A stretch of 64,000 nucleotides of DNA from Bradyrhizobium sp. DOA9. Its GTDB lineage: Bacteria; Pseudomonadota; Alphaproteobacteria; Rhizobiales; Xanthobacteraceae. Below, piece by piece: positions 38,864-47,130 of the stretch (positions within the stretch are counted from its first letter, which is position 1; each line of letters starts with the position of its first letter). The position numbers and the translations under genes were made by a program. Location of the stretch: assembly GCF_000617845.2 (NCBI RefSeq), contig NZ_DF820426.1:310001-374000 (forward strand), read 5' to 3'. The notes beneath the pieces are model-generated. The model was not told the DNA's origin. It saw only the letters and a list, made by a program, of their open reading frames with translations, and made no database searches.

Positions 38864-40696
38864 TTACCGAGTGATGATCCCTTTTTCAACCAAATAACCG
38901 AGCACGATCTCGGCCAGTCGATGCGGCCCGTGGCCTGCAGCTTCTAGATGACGGAGCGGCGGTTCGGATGATGCATCGGCCACCTTTAACAGCTCGGGGA
39001 GCCCCGCCTTGGCGTGCATTTCGCAGTTATCGTGCTGCACGCATCCGCCGTTTTGGTCATCCACAAACACCTCGATGAACTCAGCGGCGCTCACAAGAGC
39101 ACGCACGTGGTCCCGACTTGTGCTTGTAGGGCAGGGGAGCGCACAAATCACGATCAGGCCCGCGTCGACCATTAGTTTAGCAATTTGGCCAATGCGCCAA
39201 ACGTCTTCCTTACGATTGGTTTCGCCAACCGCAATCCCGACATTGCCTGCCTCCAACAACATCGTGTGATGCGCAAGCTCAAACAACTTCTGCTCGACCA
39301 GGTTGCCAATAGCTGCCTTGCCGTGCTCCCCTGTCAACCAGATGATGCAGGCCCGTTGTTGCTTGAGTGCGGAGCGCTCGCTCTTGCCAAGTGGCAACGG
39401 TGGCCTTCCAATCCCGCCAATGCGCCGCAGCTCCAAGGCGATCATCCCGGCACCGACCGTCCGATTGGTGTAGCGATCGATTATAATGAAAGATCCAGTG
39501 TGCCTATTCTTCTTATAGGAATCGACGCATGCCGGTGTTGCAAGCGCAATATCGCACAGCCCGATTTCATTAAAGCTCAACGCGTGGGCTTCGATCTGAG
39601 CGCCCGTATTGATGTCAATTTTGTGTCGTGTCGCGCGAATATGACCCGATGCAATCGATTGCGCGCCGATGCGGAAGGCATACGGCCGGCCCACCGCCAT
39701 AGCCTGTTGGTCCATCCAGATCACGTAAGCAGCAAATTGATCCGAGACTTCAGGCTGATTTAAAGGATCAGCCAAAACATCTCCCCGCCCAACGTCAATG
39801 TCATCAGCAAGCGTAATGGTCACGGCGCTGCCGGGTTCCGCGCGCGCAAGTTCTCCATCATACGTCACGATCTTTTCGACACGCGAGCTTCGACCCGACC
39901 TCGCGACAACGATTTCACCTCCGACTTCGATGCTACCGGAGACGACGGCGCCGGCATAGCCGCGAAACGCGCGGCTGGGACGATTTACCCATTGCACCGC
40001 AAAACGAAACGGCTGGTCGGCCGTATTGGGCTGCGCGTTGATACTTTCGAGGTGATGCAGTAAACACGGTCCCTTATACCAGCCAGTGGCCTCGGACCGC
40101 CCCGTGACGTTATCGCCGTATCGCGCAGAGATCGGAATGGCGGCTATCGAAAGGAACCCGAGCGCCGACGCAAAGGCGCGATAGTCCGCAACGGCGCGGT
40201 CGAAACTTTCCTTGCCGTACCCGACCAAGTCCATCTTGTTGACTGCCAGTACGACGTGCCGAACGCCCAACAGGGAGCAGATAAGCGAGTGGCGCTTCGT
40301 CTGTACGAGAACTCCTTTAGACGCATCGATCAGAATGACCGCCAACTGGGCATTTGAGGCAGCAGTTGCCATGTTTCGTGTATATTGTTCGTGCCCCGGA
40401 GTATCGGCAACCATGAATGACCGGCGGCCAGTTGAAAAGTACCGATACGCGACGTCAATGGTGATAGCCTGCTGACGCTCAGCCTCGAGTCCGTCGACCA
40501 CCAGGGCAAAGTCGATTTCTTCCCCCGTCGTGCCATACTTCAGGCTATCCCGAGCAAGTGCCTTTAGCTCATCGTCCCGGATCGAGCTGCTGTCGTGCAG
40601 CAGCCTTCCGATCAGCGTCGACTTCCCATCGTCAACCGAGCCGCACGTGATAAAGCGCAACTGATCTTTGCCATCCAGCCGCATAGGCGCTTCCAT
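38864..40696 (-). CDS. nodQ: NodQ: ATP sulfurylase GTPase subunit fused to a degenerate APS-kinase domain
   Basis: A 610-residue CysN-CysC fusion. The N-terminal elongation-factor-like GTPase is intact: CGSVDDGKSTLIGRLL (G1), VADTPGHEQYTRNM (G3) and VNKMDLVGYG (G4). From about residue 430 the APS-kinase part follows, but the usual GLSGAGKST P-loop reads LTGEHGKAAIG, the DGDN-R block reads LEAGNVGIAVGE and the FISPFR region is also altered, while FIEVFVD is kept. The kinase half is therefore probably inactive, so APS to PAPS conversion would need another enzyme. It starts immediately after the nodP stop. The operon order is sulfotransferase, nodP, nodQ behind a nod box. Confidence 0.85.
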   Translation of the reverse strand: MEAPMRLDGKDQLRFITCGSVDDGKSTLIGRLLHDSSSIRDDELKALARDSLKYGTTGEEIDFALVVDGLEAERQQAITIDVAYRYFSTGRRSFMVADTPGHEQYTRNMATAASNAQLAVILIDASKGVLVQTKRHSLICSLLGVRHVVLAVNKMDLVGYGKESFDRAVADYRAFASALGFLSIAAIPISARYGDNVTGRSEATGWYKGPCLLHHLESINAQPNTADQPFRFAVQWVNRPSRAFRGYAGAVVSGSIEVGGEIVVARSGRSSRVEKIVTYDGELARAEPGSAVTITLADDIDVGRGDVLADPLNQPEVSDQFAAYVIWMDQQAMAVGRPYAFRIGAQSIASGHIRATRHKIDINTGAQIEAHALSFNEIGLCDIALATPACVDSYKKNRHTGSFIIIDRYTNRTVGAGMIALELRRIGGIGRPPLPLGKSERSALKQQRACIIWLTGEHGKAAIGNLVEQKLFELAHHTMLLEAGNVGIAVGETNRKEDVWRIGQIAKLMVDAGLIVICALPCPTSTSRDHVRALVSAAEFIEVFVDDQNGGCVQHDNCEMHAKAGLPELLKVADASSEPPLRHLEAAGHGPHRLAEIVLGYLVEKGIITR

Positions 40697-41671
40697 TCAG
40701 AAGTAACCGTCTCTCTTTTTTCTCTCCATTGATGCGGCCTCGTCGTTGTCAATCAGCCGGCCCTGGCGCTCGGAAGTCTTGGTTACCTGCATTTCCGCAA
40801 TGATATCATCGATTGTAGCGGCGGCGGATTCGATTGCCCCGCTCAACGGATAGCACCCGAGGGTACGGAAGCGTATCGACTTGAGCTCGGGCGTTTCATT
40901 TGGAGCTAAGGGAAGCCGATGGTCATCGACCATGATAAGCGCGCCGTTTCGACGGACGACAGGTCGGGGTTTTGCAAAATAGAGGGGGACGACTGATATC
41001 TTTTCATGTCTGATGTATTCCCAAACATCCAGTTCGGTCCAATTGGACAAGGGAAACACGCGCATGCTCTCTCCCGTCCGGATACGAGTGTTAAAGAGGT
41101 TCCATAGCTCCGGCCGCTGGTTCCGGGGGTCCCAAACATGCCCGGGCGACCGCACGGAGAAAATGCGCTCCTTGGCACGGGCTCTTTCCTCGTCACGCCT
41201 GGCTCCTCCAAATATGGCATCAAACCCATGACAATCGAGCGCCTGCTTGAGCGACTCTGTTTTCATCACCTGAGTATGCAGCGCCGACCCAGAAGAGATC
41301 GGATTAATGCCATCGTCGATACCGCATTGGTTGACATGCACCAATAAGTTAAGCCCCAGGCGCTTAACTGTCTCATCTCGAAACTCTATCATCTGCCGGA
41401 ACTTCCAGGTCGTATCGACATGCAATAGGGGAAAGGGAAGTCTCGCCGGGTAGAATGCCTTCAACGCCAGATGAAGCATTACGCTTGAATCTTTGCCGAT
41501 CGAATAGAGCAATACGGGATTTCGGAACTCGGCTGCGACCTCGCGCATGACACCGATGGACTCTGCTTCAAGCTGGCGCAAATGCCGAGGCAACCTTCCA
41601 TCCCTCTCGTCCGCCTTGCCCACTGAAATTATATCCCTTTGCAACTCAATCCTATTTCTGATCAGCCTCAA
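40697..41671 (-). CDS. nodP: NodP: sulfate adenylyltransferase subunit 2 (CysD type)
   Basis: A protein of up to 324 residues with the PP-loop motif YSIGKDSSVMLHLALKAFYP near residue 57, LLHVDTTWKFRQMIEFRD, IFGGARRDEERARAKERIF, RVFPLSNWTELDVWEYI and a C-terminal TSERQGRLIDNDEAASMERK, all standard for CysD/NodP. With NodQ it makes APS from sulfate and ATP. The start is uncertain: a TTG at 41671 opens the frame, and the usual CysD beginning (LRQLEAESI) lies about 30 codons in. It lies 127 bases after the sulfotransferase stop with a hairpin in between. Confidence 0.88.
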   Translation of the reverse strand: MRLIRNRIELQRDIISVGKADERDGRLPRHLRQLEAESIGVMREVAAEFRNPVLLYSIGKDSSVMLHLALKAFYPARLPFPLLHVDTTWKFRQMIEFRDETVKRLGLNLLVHVNQCGIDDGINPISSGSALHTQVMKTESLKQALDCHGFDAIFGGARRDEERARAKERIFSVRSPGHVWDPRNQRPELWNLFNTRIRTGESMRVFPLSNWTELDVWEYIRHEKISVVPLYFAKPRPVVRRNGALIMVDDHRLPLAPNETPELKSIRFRTLGCYPLSGAIESAAATIDDIIAEMQVTKTSERQGRLIDNDEAASMERKKRDGYF

Positions 41672-41755
41672 CCCCGCATATCTCCATCACCGTGCAGCTT
41701 GCCTCCGGTTCGGTGATGCGGGAAGGCAGCAACCCTCGTGCAAGTGAAGCAAATA

Positions 41756-41793
41756 GCGCGGCTATTGACATGAGCCGCCTAACTTAGCCGCGC
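41756..41793. other. Perfect 9-bp hairpin between sulfotransferase gene and nodP
   Basis: GCGCGGCTA and TAGCCGCGC enclose a 20-base loop, five bases after the sulfotransferase stop on the minus strand. A second hairpin (CATCACCG / CGGTGATG) follows at about 41690-41718. They could attenuate, process or stabilise the operon mRNA. No T-run follows. Confidence 0.5.
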
Positions 41794-41797
41794 TCTG

Positions 41798-42949
41798 CTA
41801 ACACGAGAGCGTCTCATGCAGCCGCGCAGCTATAAGACTAACTAGTTGCGCGCGCTGCTCTCGCTTCGACTCGACGAGACGCTTGGCTTCGTTGGCTATT
41901 GAGACGTCTGCACCCGGCAACACGTTATCGCTCCATCGCTGGATAGCATCGCCTTGCTCACCGCTTTCAGCGGACAAGCCCTCCGGTGCCGTGCTTCCGT
42001 TTAGAAAGTCCAAGCAGCCGCGGAATATCGCTCGGTACTCGGCCGTTACTTGGGGTCCTTTATCCACCACGCCGACCCGCTGCGCGTACCAGAGGTCCTC
42101 CCCATAACCTAGGTGGGTCAGGAGCTCAGTCCCCACGAGATCAGTTACTGCTTGCATCTCTTCAACACTCAATTCATCTCGCCAAGCTTGGACCGAACGG
42201 CCGTCGGTCGTCCTTCTTTCGAGGATCTTTCTATCTCCGAAGAGACTAAAGGGCAGCTCATCCACCTTCGCAGTCACAGATGGTTCCCCGACGGGCTCGC
42301 AGCCCAACCAGGACGTCAAATGGGATATCTCCGCTTCGGTACGTGTGACCAAGCCCTCGTAATGCACCACAAGTGTCTGAGAGCGCCCACGATGCGCTGC
42401 AAGTACGGGAAGGCCCAATACGAGATCTGCCAGGGACGATGCCACGGCGCCGGCCGGCTGTCCCAGGGCCAGGTCTGCCAGACAAGAAGCGATGGCTGGC
42501 GGGCAGGTCGCCGACTCGAGCGGAATACCCCACGTGGTCTTCAGTGAAGCGGCAATAGCATACGGATTGCGCATTAGGAGAATTTGTGGCGAACGCGGGT
42601 AGACGGATTCCAAGAAGTCCAGGACCAGCCAATTGCGCGGTGTTTTGTCCAGAAGGAGACGCTTGCCCGCGAGGGCCAGGTACTGGCCATATGCAGCATC
42701 GGCCAAGGCCCGACAAACGAGAGTGCGATCTATTCGACCCAAAAACTCGGAGGTTGCGGCCCTGATGAGCCGACCTCCCGCTGGATGGCGGTGATCGACC
42801 GTCCCAAACGCCTGGAGTGCGAGCATAAGCCAGGGTTCGGGCGGAGCGGCAATCTCTGGATGCTGCTGCAGCAGATTCGCCAGCAATGTAGTGCCCGATC
42901 GCGGAAGGCCTAGAAGAAAGCACACCCTGTGTATTTCGCGATTCATCAT
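41798..42949 (-). CDS. PAPS-dependent sulfotransferase, candidate Nod-factor (NoeE-like) sulfotransferase
   Basis: A 383-residue sulfotransferase. The 5'-phosphosulfate loop is FLLGLPRSGTTLLANLLQ near residue 12, followed by APPEPWLMLALQAFG, LLLDKTPRNWLVLDFLE and ILLMRNPYAIAASLKTTW, which carries the R and S contacts for the 3'-phosphate. The sequence does not resemble NodH, whose opening is different. The general layout recalls NoeE, the fucose 3-O-sulfotransferase of NGR234. It leads an operon with nodP and nodQ behind a nod box, and nodZ (fucosyltransferase) is in the same window, which fits a fucose-sulfating role. The substrate is inferred, not proven. Confidence 0.8.
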   Translation of the reverse strand: MMNREIHRVCFLLGLPRSGTTLLANLLQQHPEIAAPPEPWLMLALQAFGTVDHRHPAGGRLIRAATSEFLGRIDRTLVCRALADAAYGQYLALAGKRLLLDKTPRNWLVLDFLESVYPRSPQILLMRNPYAIAASLKTTWGIPLESATCPPAIASCLADLALGQPAGAVASSLADLVLGLPVLAAHRGRSQTLVVHYEGLVTRTEAEISHLTSWLGCEPVGEPSVTAKVDELPFSLFGDRKILERRTTDGRSVQAWRDELSVEEMQAVTDLVGTELLTHLGYGEDLWYAQRVGVVDKGPQVTAEYRAIFRGCLDFLNGSTAPEGLSAESGEQGDAIQRWSDNVLPGADVSIANEAKRLVESKREQRAQLVSLIAARLHETLSC

Positions 42950-43231
42950 TCGCCCTTCTGCCCCAAATCAACGGCTCCTCAACGGGCCTGTGTGCCCGGC
43001 AGGTTCGGCACTGCCGCGGCAGTCCGAACGGAGCAATTCAGTGCCAGCTCTCGCTCTGCTTAGCGCTCACAACAGTCGCAACTTGTCGCATCAGCTACGG
43101 TCATCGGTTCTCCTGTATAGAGAGACAGCCTTCCTCAGCGCGATACAGGACTCACTTTACTCGCCGCGCCTGATCATAACGATACAGTCGGACATGTCCG
43201 TCATCCTCATCCGTCTTCTATCATCTTCCCG

Positions 43232-43278
43232 CGCTCGTAAAATCGATTGTATTGATGCGACACATCCAGATGCTGAAT
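43232..43278 (-). promoter_or_regulatory. nod box upstream of the sulfotransferase-nodP-nodQ operon
   Basis: On the minus strand the 47-bp element reads ATTCAGCATCTGGATG in its 5' half, then six bases, then ATCAATACAATCGATTTTAC in its 3' half. The conserved ATC-N9-GAT spacing and the near-invariant CGATTTTAC are present. It lies about 280 bases before the sulfotransferase ATG, so a long leader is expected. Confidence 0.8.
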
Positions 43279-43549
43279 TGGTTGCGACAGGTTTCGCCGC
43301 CTTCGTCATCTCATCGTACCGCTTCACGCCGCCGAAACCCGCACTCCCGAGCACGTAACATCTCACAGCACTCGATTTGACAGCATCTTCCTTCCTGAAC
43401 GCGGCGCTCTATTGAGCAGACTTCGAGGCTCCTCGCCCAAATGTGAACTGCCTTGTCCGGTCTCACCCACGCTGTCGTAAAGAAGGCGACATTGAGCAGC
43501 TAGCGGCTTCGCACATAACGGCAATTCCGTCCTGACGACTCGCCCCCCA

Positions 43550-43565
43550 TGGCACGCGATTTGCT
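43550..43565 (+). promoter_or_regulatory. Consensus sigma-54 promoter upstream of dctA
   Basis: TGGCACGCGATTTGCT is a full match to the -24/-12 consensus. Predicted start near 43576. No exact TGT-N10-ACA was found upstream. TGTCG-N9-CGACA at about 43472 is palindromic but has wider spacing. Confidence 0.6.
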
Positions 43566-43607
43566 CCGTGTCCGCTAGCACTAGAAAAACGTCGGGGAGA
43601 ACCGTGA

Positions 43608-43784
43608 ATGGGCAACATCGCCTGTCTAACACAAGCGCCAGCGTCAAGCGCCACCGCGATCCTGATGAGCGCGGCTCAATTCAGCTCTTATGGTAGGAGC
43701 ACTGCGCGGACGTGCAATCTCGTGATCAGTTATTCTTACAACGCCCCACTCTCCAGCCACCTCGATTCGTCGATGAGGTGTTGA
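43608..43784 (+). CDS. Possible small ORF between the sigma-54 promoter and dctA
   Basis: A 58-residue frame starting MGNIACLTQAPASSATAILM, with GGGGAGAACC shortly before the start. No family recognised. It may be a leader peptide or a chance frame; support is the ribosome-site-like sequence and position 32 bases after a predicted transcript start. Confidence 0.25.
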   Translation: MGNIACLTQAPASSATAILMSAAQFSSYGRSTARTCNLVISYSYNAPLSSHLDSSMRC

Positions 43785-43913
43785 AGCAGGCGGTTAAGAC
43801 GCCCCTGCCAGCATGCGCTGCATGGGAGCGGCTGCGCCCGATCCCCAACACCACACGCTTGTTCTGGCGCCGGCTCTGAGACACGCCGGCGGCTATCATG
43901 GAGACGTCAAGCC

Positions 43914-45206
43914 ATGGGCAACACAATTAATACTGACCCACGCGTCAAACAGCGGCATACCGGAACGACCAATAGAGCTCTCTATATCCAGGTCTTGGCC
44001 GCAATTGCGCTTGGCGGAATCGTCGGCTCACTCTGGCCGCAGTTTGCCACCGACGACTGGATCAAGGCGCTCGGCGACGCCTTCACCAAGTTGATCAAGA
44101 TGCTGATCGCGCCAATCATCTTCTGCACTGTGGTCTCGGGCATTGCCCACATTCAGGACGCCAAAAAGGTCGGGCGCATCGGCGTCAAGGCGCTCGTCTA
44201 TTTCGAGGTCGTCTCGACTTTCGCGCTGGTGATTGGCCTCATCATCGGCAATGTGGTAAAACCCGGCGCAGGGTTCGGCAATGCGGCAGCGAGCGAGGCG
44301 GCCGTTGCGAACTTCGCCAAGCAGGCCGCCGAACAGAAGCCCGTCGACTTCGTGCTTCACATTATTCCCGACACCGTGGTGGGTGCGTTCGCGCAAGGAG
44401 AGATCCTACAGGTGCTGGTGTTCTCGGTGCTGTTCGGCTTTGCTCTCATGAGGCTAGGAGAGCGCGGTCATAGCCTCCGTCGCTTCATCGACGACACCTC
44501 GCATGCGGTGTTCGGCGTCATCTCGATCGTGATGCGCGCAGCGCCGGTCGGCGCGTTTGGCGCGATGGCCTATACGATCGGCAAGTTCGGCACTGGCGCG
44601 ATCCTCAACCTGCTCGGGCTGATCGCGACGTTCTACGTCACGGCTGCGCTGTTCGTGCTCGTCGTGCTCGGCCTCATCGCACGGATGGCAAGGTTCTCGA
44701 TCTTCAAGTTCCTCGCCTACATCAAGGACGAGCTCTTGATCGTGCTCGGCACCTCGTCCTCGGAAAGCGCGCTGCCATCCCTGATGGAGAAGCTGGAACG
44801 ACTCGGCTGCTCCAAGTCCGTGGTCGGCCTCGTGGTGCCCACCGGTTACTCGTTCAACCTTGACGGCACCAACATCTACATGACGCTGGCGACGTTGTTC
44901 ATCGCGCAGGCGCTCGGCGTCGATCTCACCTTCGGCCAGCAGCTGACCATCCTGGTGGTGGCGATGCTGACCTCGAAGGGTGCCTCCGGCATCACCGGCG
45001 CGGGCTTCATCACGCTGGCGGCGACGCTCGCGGTGGTCGACCCGCGCTTGGTGCCGGGCATGGCGATCGTGCTCGGCATCGACAAGTTCATGAGCGAGTG
45101 CCGCGCGCTGACCAATCTGTGCGGCAACGGCGTCGCCTGCGTGATCGTCGCCTCGTCCGAGGGCGAGCTCGATCGAGAGACCTTCAAAGCAACTCTGGCG
45201 AATTAG
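43914..45206 (+). CDS. dctA: C4-dicarboxylate transporter DctA
   Basis: A 430-residue DAACS-family (glutamate/aspartate/dicarboxylate:proton symporter) membrane protein. LYIQVLAAIALGGIVGSLWP starts helix 1, then KLIKMLIAPIIFCTVVSGIA, the serine-rich hairpin LGTSSSESALPSLMEKLE, VVGLVVPTGYSFNLDGTNIY, LTSKGASGITGAGFITLAAT and DKFMSECRALTNLCGNGVA, all diagnostic for DctA. It imports succinate, fumarate and malate, the carbon supply of bacteroids. GGAGA lies nine bases before the ATG. GC and codon use are higher than in surrounding island genes, suggesting recent arrival from a chromosomal copy. A consensus sigma-54 promoter lies about 340 bases upstream. Confidence 0.93.
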   Translation: MGNTINTDPRVKQRHTGTTNRALYIQVLAAIALGGIVGSLWPQFATDDWIKALGDAFTKLIKMLIAPIIFCTVVSGIAHIQDAKKVGRIGVKALVYFEVVSTFALVIGLIIGNVVKPGAGFGNAAASEAAVANFAKQAAEQKPVDFVLHIIPDTVVGAFAQGEILQVLVFSVLFGFALMRLGERGHSLRRFIDDTSHAVFGVISIVMRAAPVGAFGAMAYTIGKFGTGAILNLLGLIATFYVTAALFVLVVLGLIARMARFSIFKFLAYIKDELLIVLGTSSSESALPSLMEKLERLGCSKSVVGLVVPTGYSFNLDGTNIYMTLATLFIAQALGVDLTFGQQLTILVVAMLTSKGASGITGAGFITLAATLAVVDPRLVPGMAIVLGIDKFMSECRALTNLCGNGVACVIVASSEGELDRETFKATLAN

Positions 45207-45418
45207 TTGCGCGATGAGCCCCGCCGCACTGCGCATCCGGACGGTCAACTGAGCCGTTGAGCGTCAATTCGTCGCCTGAGGCGGACTAGAGGACCAGCCT
45301 CATGTGAGCGCCGCTGCCCCACGGTCCCGGGATCGTAAGCAGCCAGGCCTCAGCCACCCCGTCCCGACGTTGCCGAGCGGGCTGTTTCCCGTGAACTTTC
45401 GTCGGCAATTGCCCATCC

Positions 45419-45465
45419 ATCCATTGGCCAGATATCGCCCATCATTAGAATGGATTTTACAAGGC
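45419..45465 (+). promoter_or_regulatory. nod box upstream of the FkbM methyltransferase region
   Basis: The 5' half reads ATCCATTGGCCAGATA and, after six bases, the 3' half is ATCATTAGAATGGATTTTAC. Spacing of all blocks matches the nod box before nodA (53789), though CGATTTTAC is GGATTTTAC here. The next likely genes are the receiver-like ORF at 45692 and the methyltransferase at 46452. Confidence 0.6.
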
Positions 45466-45691
45466 TGGGTGCCCGCGCAATACACGCGGCAGCTCGAGAG
45501 CGCAAATCAAGTCGCCTCGCTTTCGCTGAACTATTGGGCGTACATGGCTGTCGGCAGCACGATTACCCTGATGCACCTTGCATGGTCGGATCTCAGCGAT
45601 TTGAGTCTTTGTCGCTCCATAGGGCTGCCCGTCTCGCCTTCGATCGTACGGTGCGCCGGGACCGGGGCAGCACCGCTACAGGGAATGCGCA

Positions 45692-46288
45692 ATGCGTAAC
45701 CACAGCTCCCGGAGGCCCACCACGTGCGGTCCCCAGGGTACTCGGACCGTGCCCCAAAGACGGACTCGCTGGGCAGATGTATTTCGAGCCGCCAGATCGC
45801 TGGAAGTCATTTCGATTGTTTCTCAGGACCGCGCGGTTTATGAGCCATTGATCGGAATGCTCATCACTGCCGGATACGTCGCAGATCTATATAAGACTTT
45901 GGACGCTCTTCTGCACTCCCGGTTCTTAGCTTACACATCGTGTCTAATTGCGGACCTCCCGCTGCAACGCTATGCGCGCTGGGTACGCAAGCATCCCTCG
46001 CTGTCGTCATCGACACTCCCGGCGGTTCTGCTTTCGGCGCACCCGCACAGCGATATCAGCCTTCAGCAACTTGACGTGGAGGCTCTCATATGTCCGTTCA
46101 GCCGAACCGATCTTCTTGAGTGCATCGCCTTGGCAAGGCACCGATGCGGCTCTAGACGTTCCAGTTCACACGTCGCATCTGCCATCTCCCGGCGGGGTGG
46201 AGTGCCACAAGCGCATCAGTCGCGTGCCACGCAAGCGCTCCTTGAGTCGCAACGGCCCTTGCACGAGGCGACTAGCGCAAACAAATGA
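45692..46288 (+). CDS. Degenerate receiver-domain protein
   Basis: A 198-residue frame whose middle part is recognisably a response-regulator receiver: LEVISIVSQDRAVYEPLIGM, TSCLIADLPLQRYA, AVLLSAHPHSDISLQQL and ALICPFSRTDLLECIALA. The phospho-acceptor-like D of ADL remains, but the acidic pocket is SQD and the conserved lysine is cysteine. It resembles the receiver at 29540 in several blocks. The ends have no domain character. It may be a pseudo-receiver or a gene in decay. It lies between a nod box and the methyltransferase gene. Confidence 0.45.
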   Translation: MRNHSSRRPTTCGPQGTRTVPQRRTRWADVFRAARSLEVISIVSQDRAVYEPLIGMLITAGYVADLYKTLDALLHSRFLAYTSCLIADLPLQRYARWVRKHPSLSSSTLPAVLLSAHPHSDISLQQLDVEALICPFSRTDLLECIALARHRCGSRRSSSHVASAISRRGGVPQAHQSRATQALLESQRPLHEATSANK

Positions 46289-46451
46289 CCGGCCAGATCC
46301 TCGCAGGGTGATCGGCCTATTTTCTCTTCCTGGTGTCTCACAATGTTATTTCTCCCAACTTTGGCGGGTGCTCTCGTGGGCAAACCGTCGGCGCTATGCT
46401 CCAGCTCTGACCTCGCCATTAACTCACATCTCAACGAAAGGCTAAGAAGCG

Positions 46452-47123
46452 ATGGTAGATCCGACATCAAGCTTAGAGATACACCAAGAAATCGCTTCTC
46501 TTCTTCAGGTGCCCTGTCCGGTCATCTTGGACATTGGATGCAATGATGGGAGAGACACGCAGCGGTTTCTTGAGCTGTGTCCCGACGCTCGCGTTTACTG
46601 CTTTGAGCCTGATCCTCGCGCAGTAGCTCGTTTCAGGCAGAACAAGCATCTGGCGCGGCCCAACGTGTCGCTCACGCAGATCGCCATCAGTGATCGAAAT
46701 GGTATCATCGACTTTTATCCGAGCAATGGAGACGGGGATGCGAAGGAATGGGACCTATCTGGCTCCATACGTAAACCCAAACACCACCTTTCGGAGTATG
46801 AGTGGGTTCGCTTTGATGCCTCGGTTCCGGTCGAAAGCCGACGGCTAGATGACTGGAGCGACGATGCTGGCCTCAGCGCCGCTGTTGATCTGATCTGGAT
46901 GGATGTTCAAGGCGCTGAATCGGACGTAATCGCCGGCGGTCAGAACACCCTGAGCAGAACGCGGTTCATCTACACGGAGTACAGTGATCGCGAACTATAT
47001 GAGGGGCAGCTGTCACTACGCTCGATCCTTGACCGCTTGCCGTCGTTCGAAGTTGTTACTCTATATCCGCGAGCAGTCGAGGGCGATGTGTTGCTTAGAA
47101 ACAAGGTGGCCCACACAATTTAG
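46452..47123 (+). CDS. FkbM-family methyltransferase, candidate NoeI (fucose 2-O-methyltransferase)
   Basis: A 223-residue SAM-dependent methyltransferase: VILDIGCNDGRDTQRFLEL (SAM motif I), VYCFEPDPRAVARFRQN (acidic motif II), VSLTQIAISDRNGIIDFY and VDLIWMDVQGAESDVIAGG, which is the FkbM signature block. NoeI of NGR234, an FkbM-type enzyme, methylates the 2-O of fucose on Nod factors. The nod box at 45419 and the presence of nodZ make that role plausible here. AAGG precedes the start. The gene ends just before an ISAs1 relic. Assignment to FkbM is firm; the substrate is inferred. Confidence 0.8.
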   Translation: MVDPTSSLEIHQEIASLLQVPCPVILDIGCNDGRDTQRFLELCPDARVYCFEPDPRAVARFRQNKHLARPNVSLTQIAISDRNGIIDFYPSNGDGDAKEWDLSGSIRKPKHHLSEYEWVRFDASVPVESRRLDDWSDDAGLSAAVDLIWMDVQGAESDVIAGGQNTLSRTRFIYTEYSDRELYEGQLSLRSILDRLPSFEVVTLYPRAVEGDVLLRNKVAHTI

Positions 47124-47130
47124 GGCAGGG

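Noticed and set aside
38864..41671. Housekeeping cysteine-assimilation cysDN
   Set aside because: The nod box, the fused CysN-CysC form and the adjacent sulfotransferase fit nodPQ, and no other cys genes are nearby.
41690..41760. SAM- or SAH-type riboswitch before nodP
   Set aside because: The hairpins lack the conserved core sequences of those riboswitches as I know them.
44454..45248. 264-codon open frame on the strand opposite dctA
   Set aside because: It is the antisense shadow of the high-GC dctA gene; the peptide is low-complexity, rich in Arg, His, Glu and Asp, with no family character.
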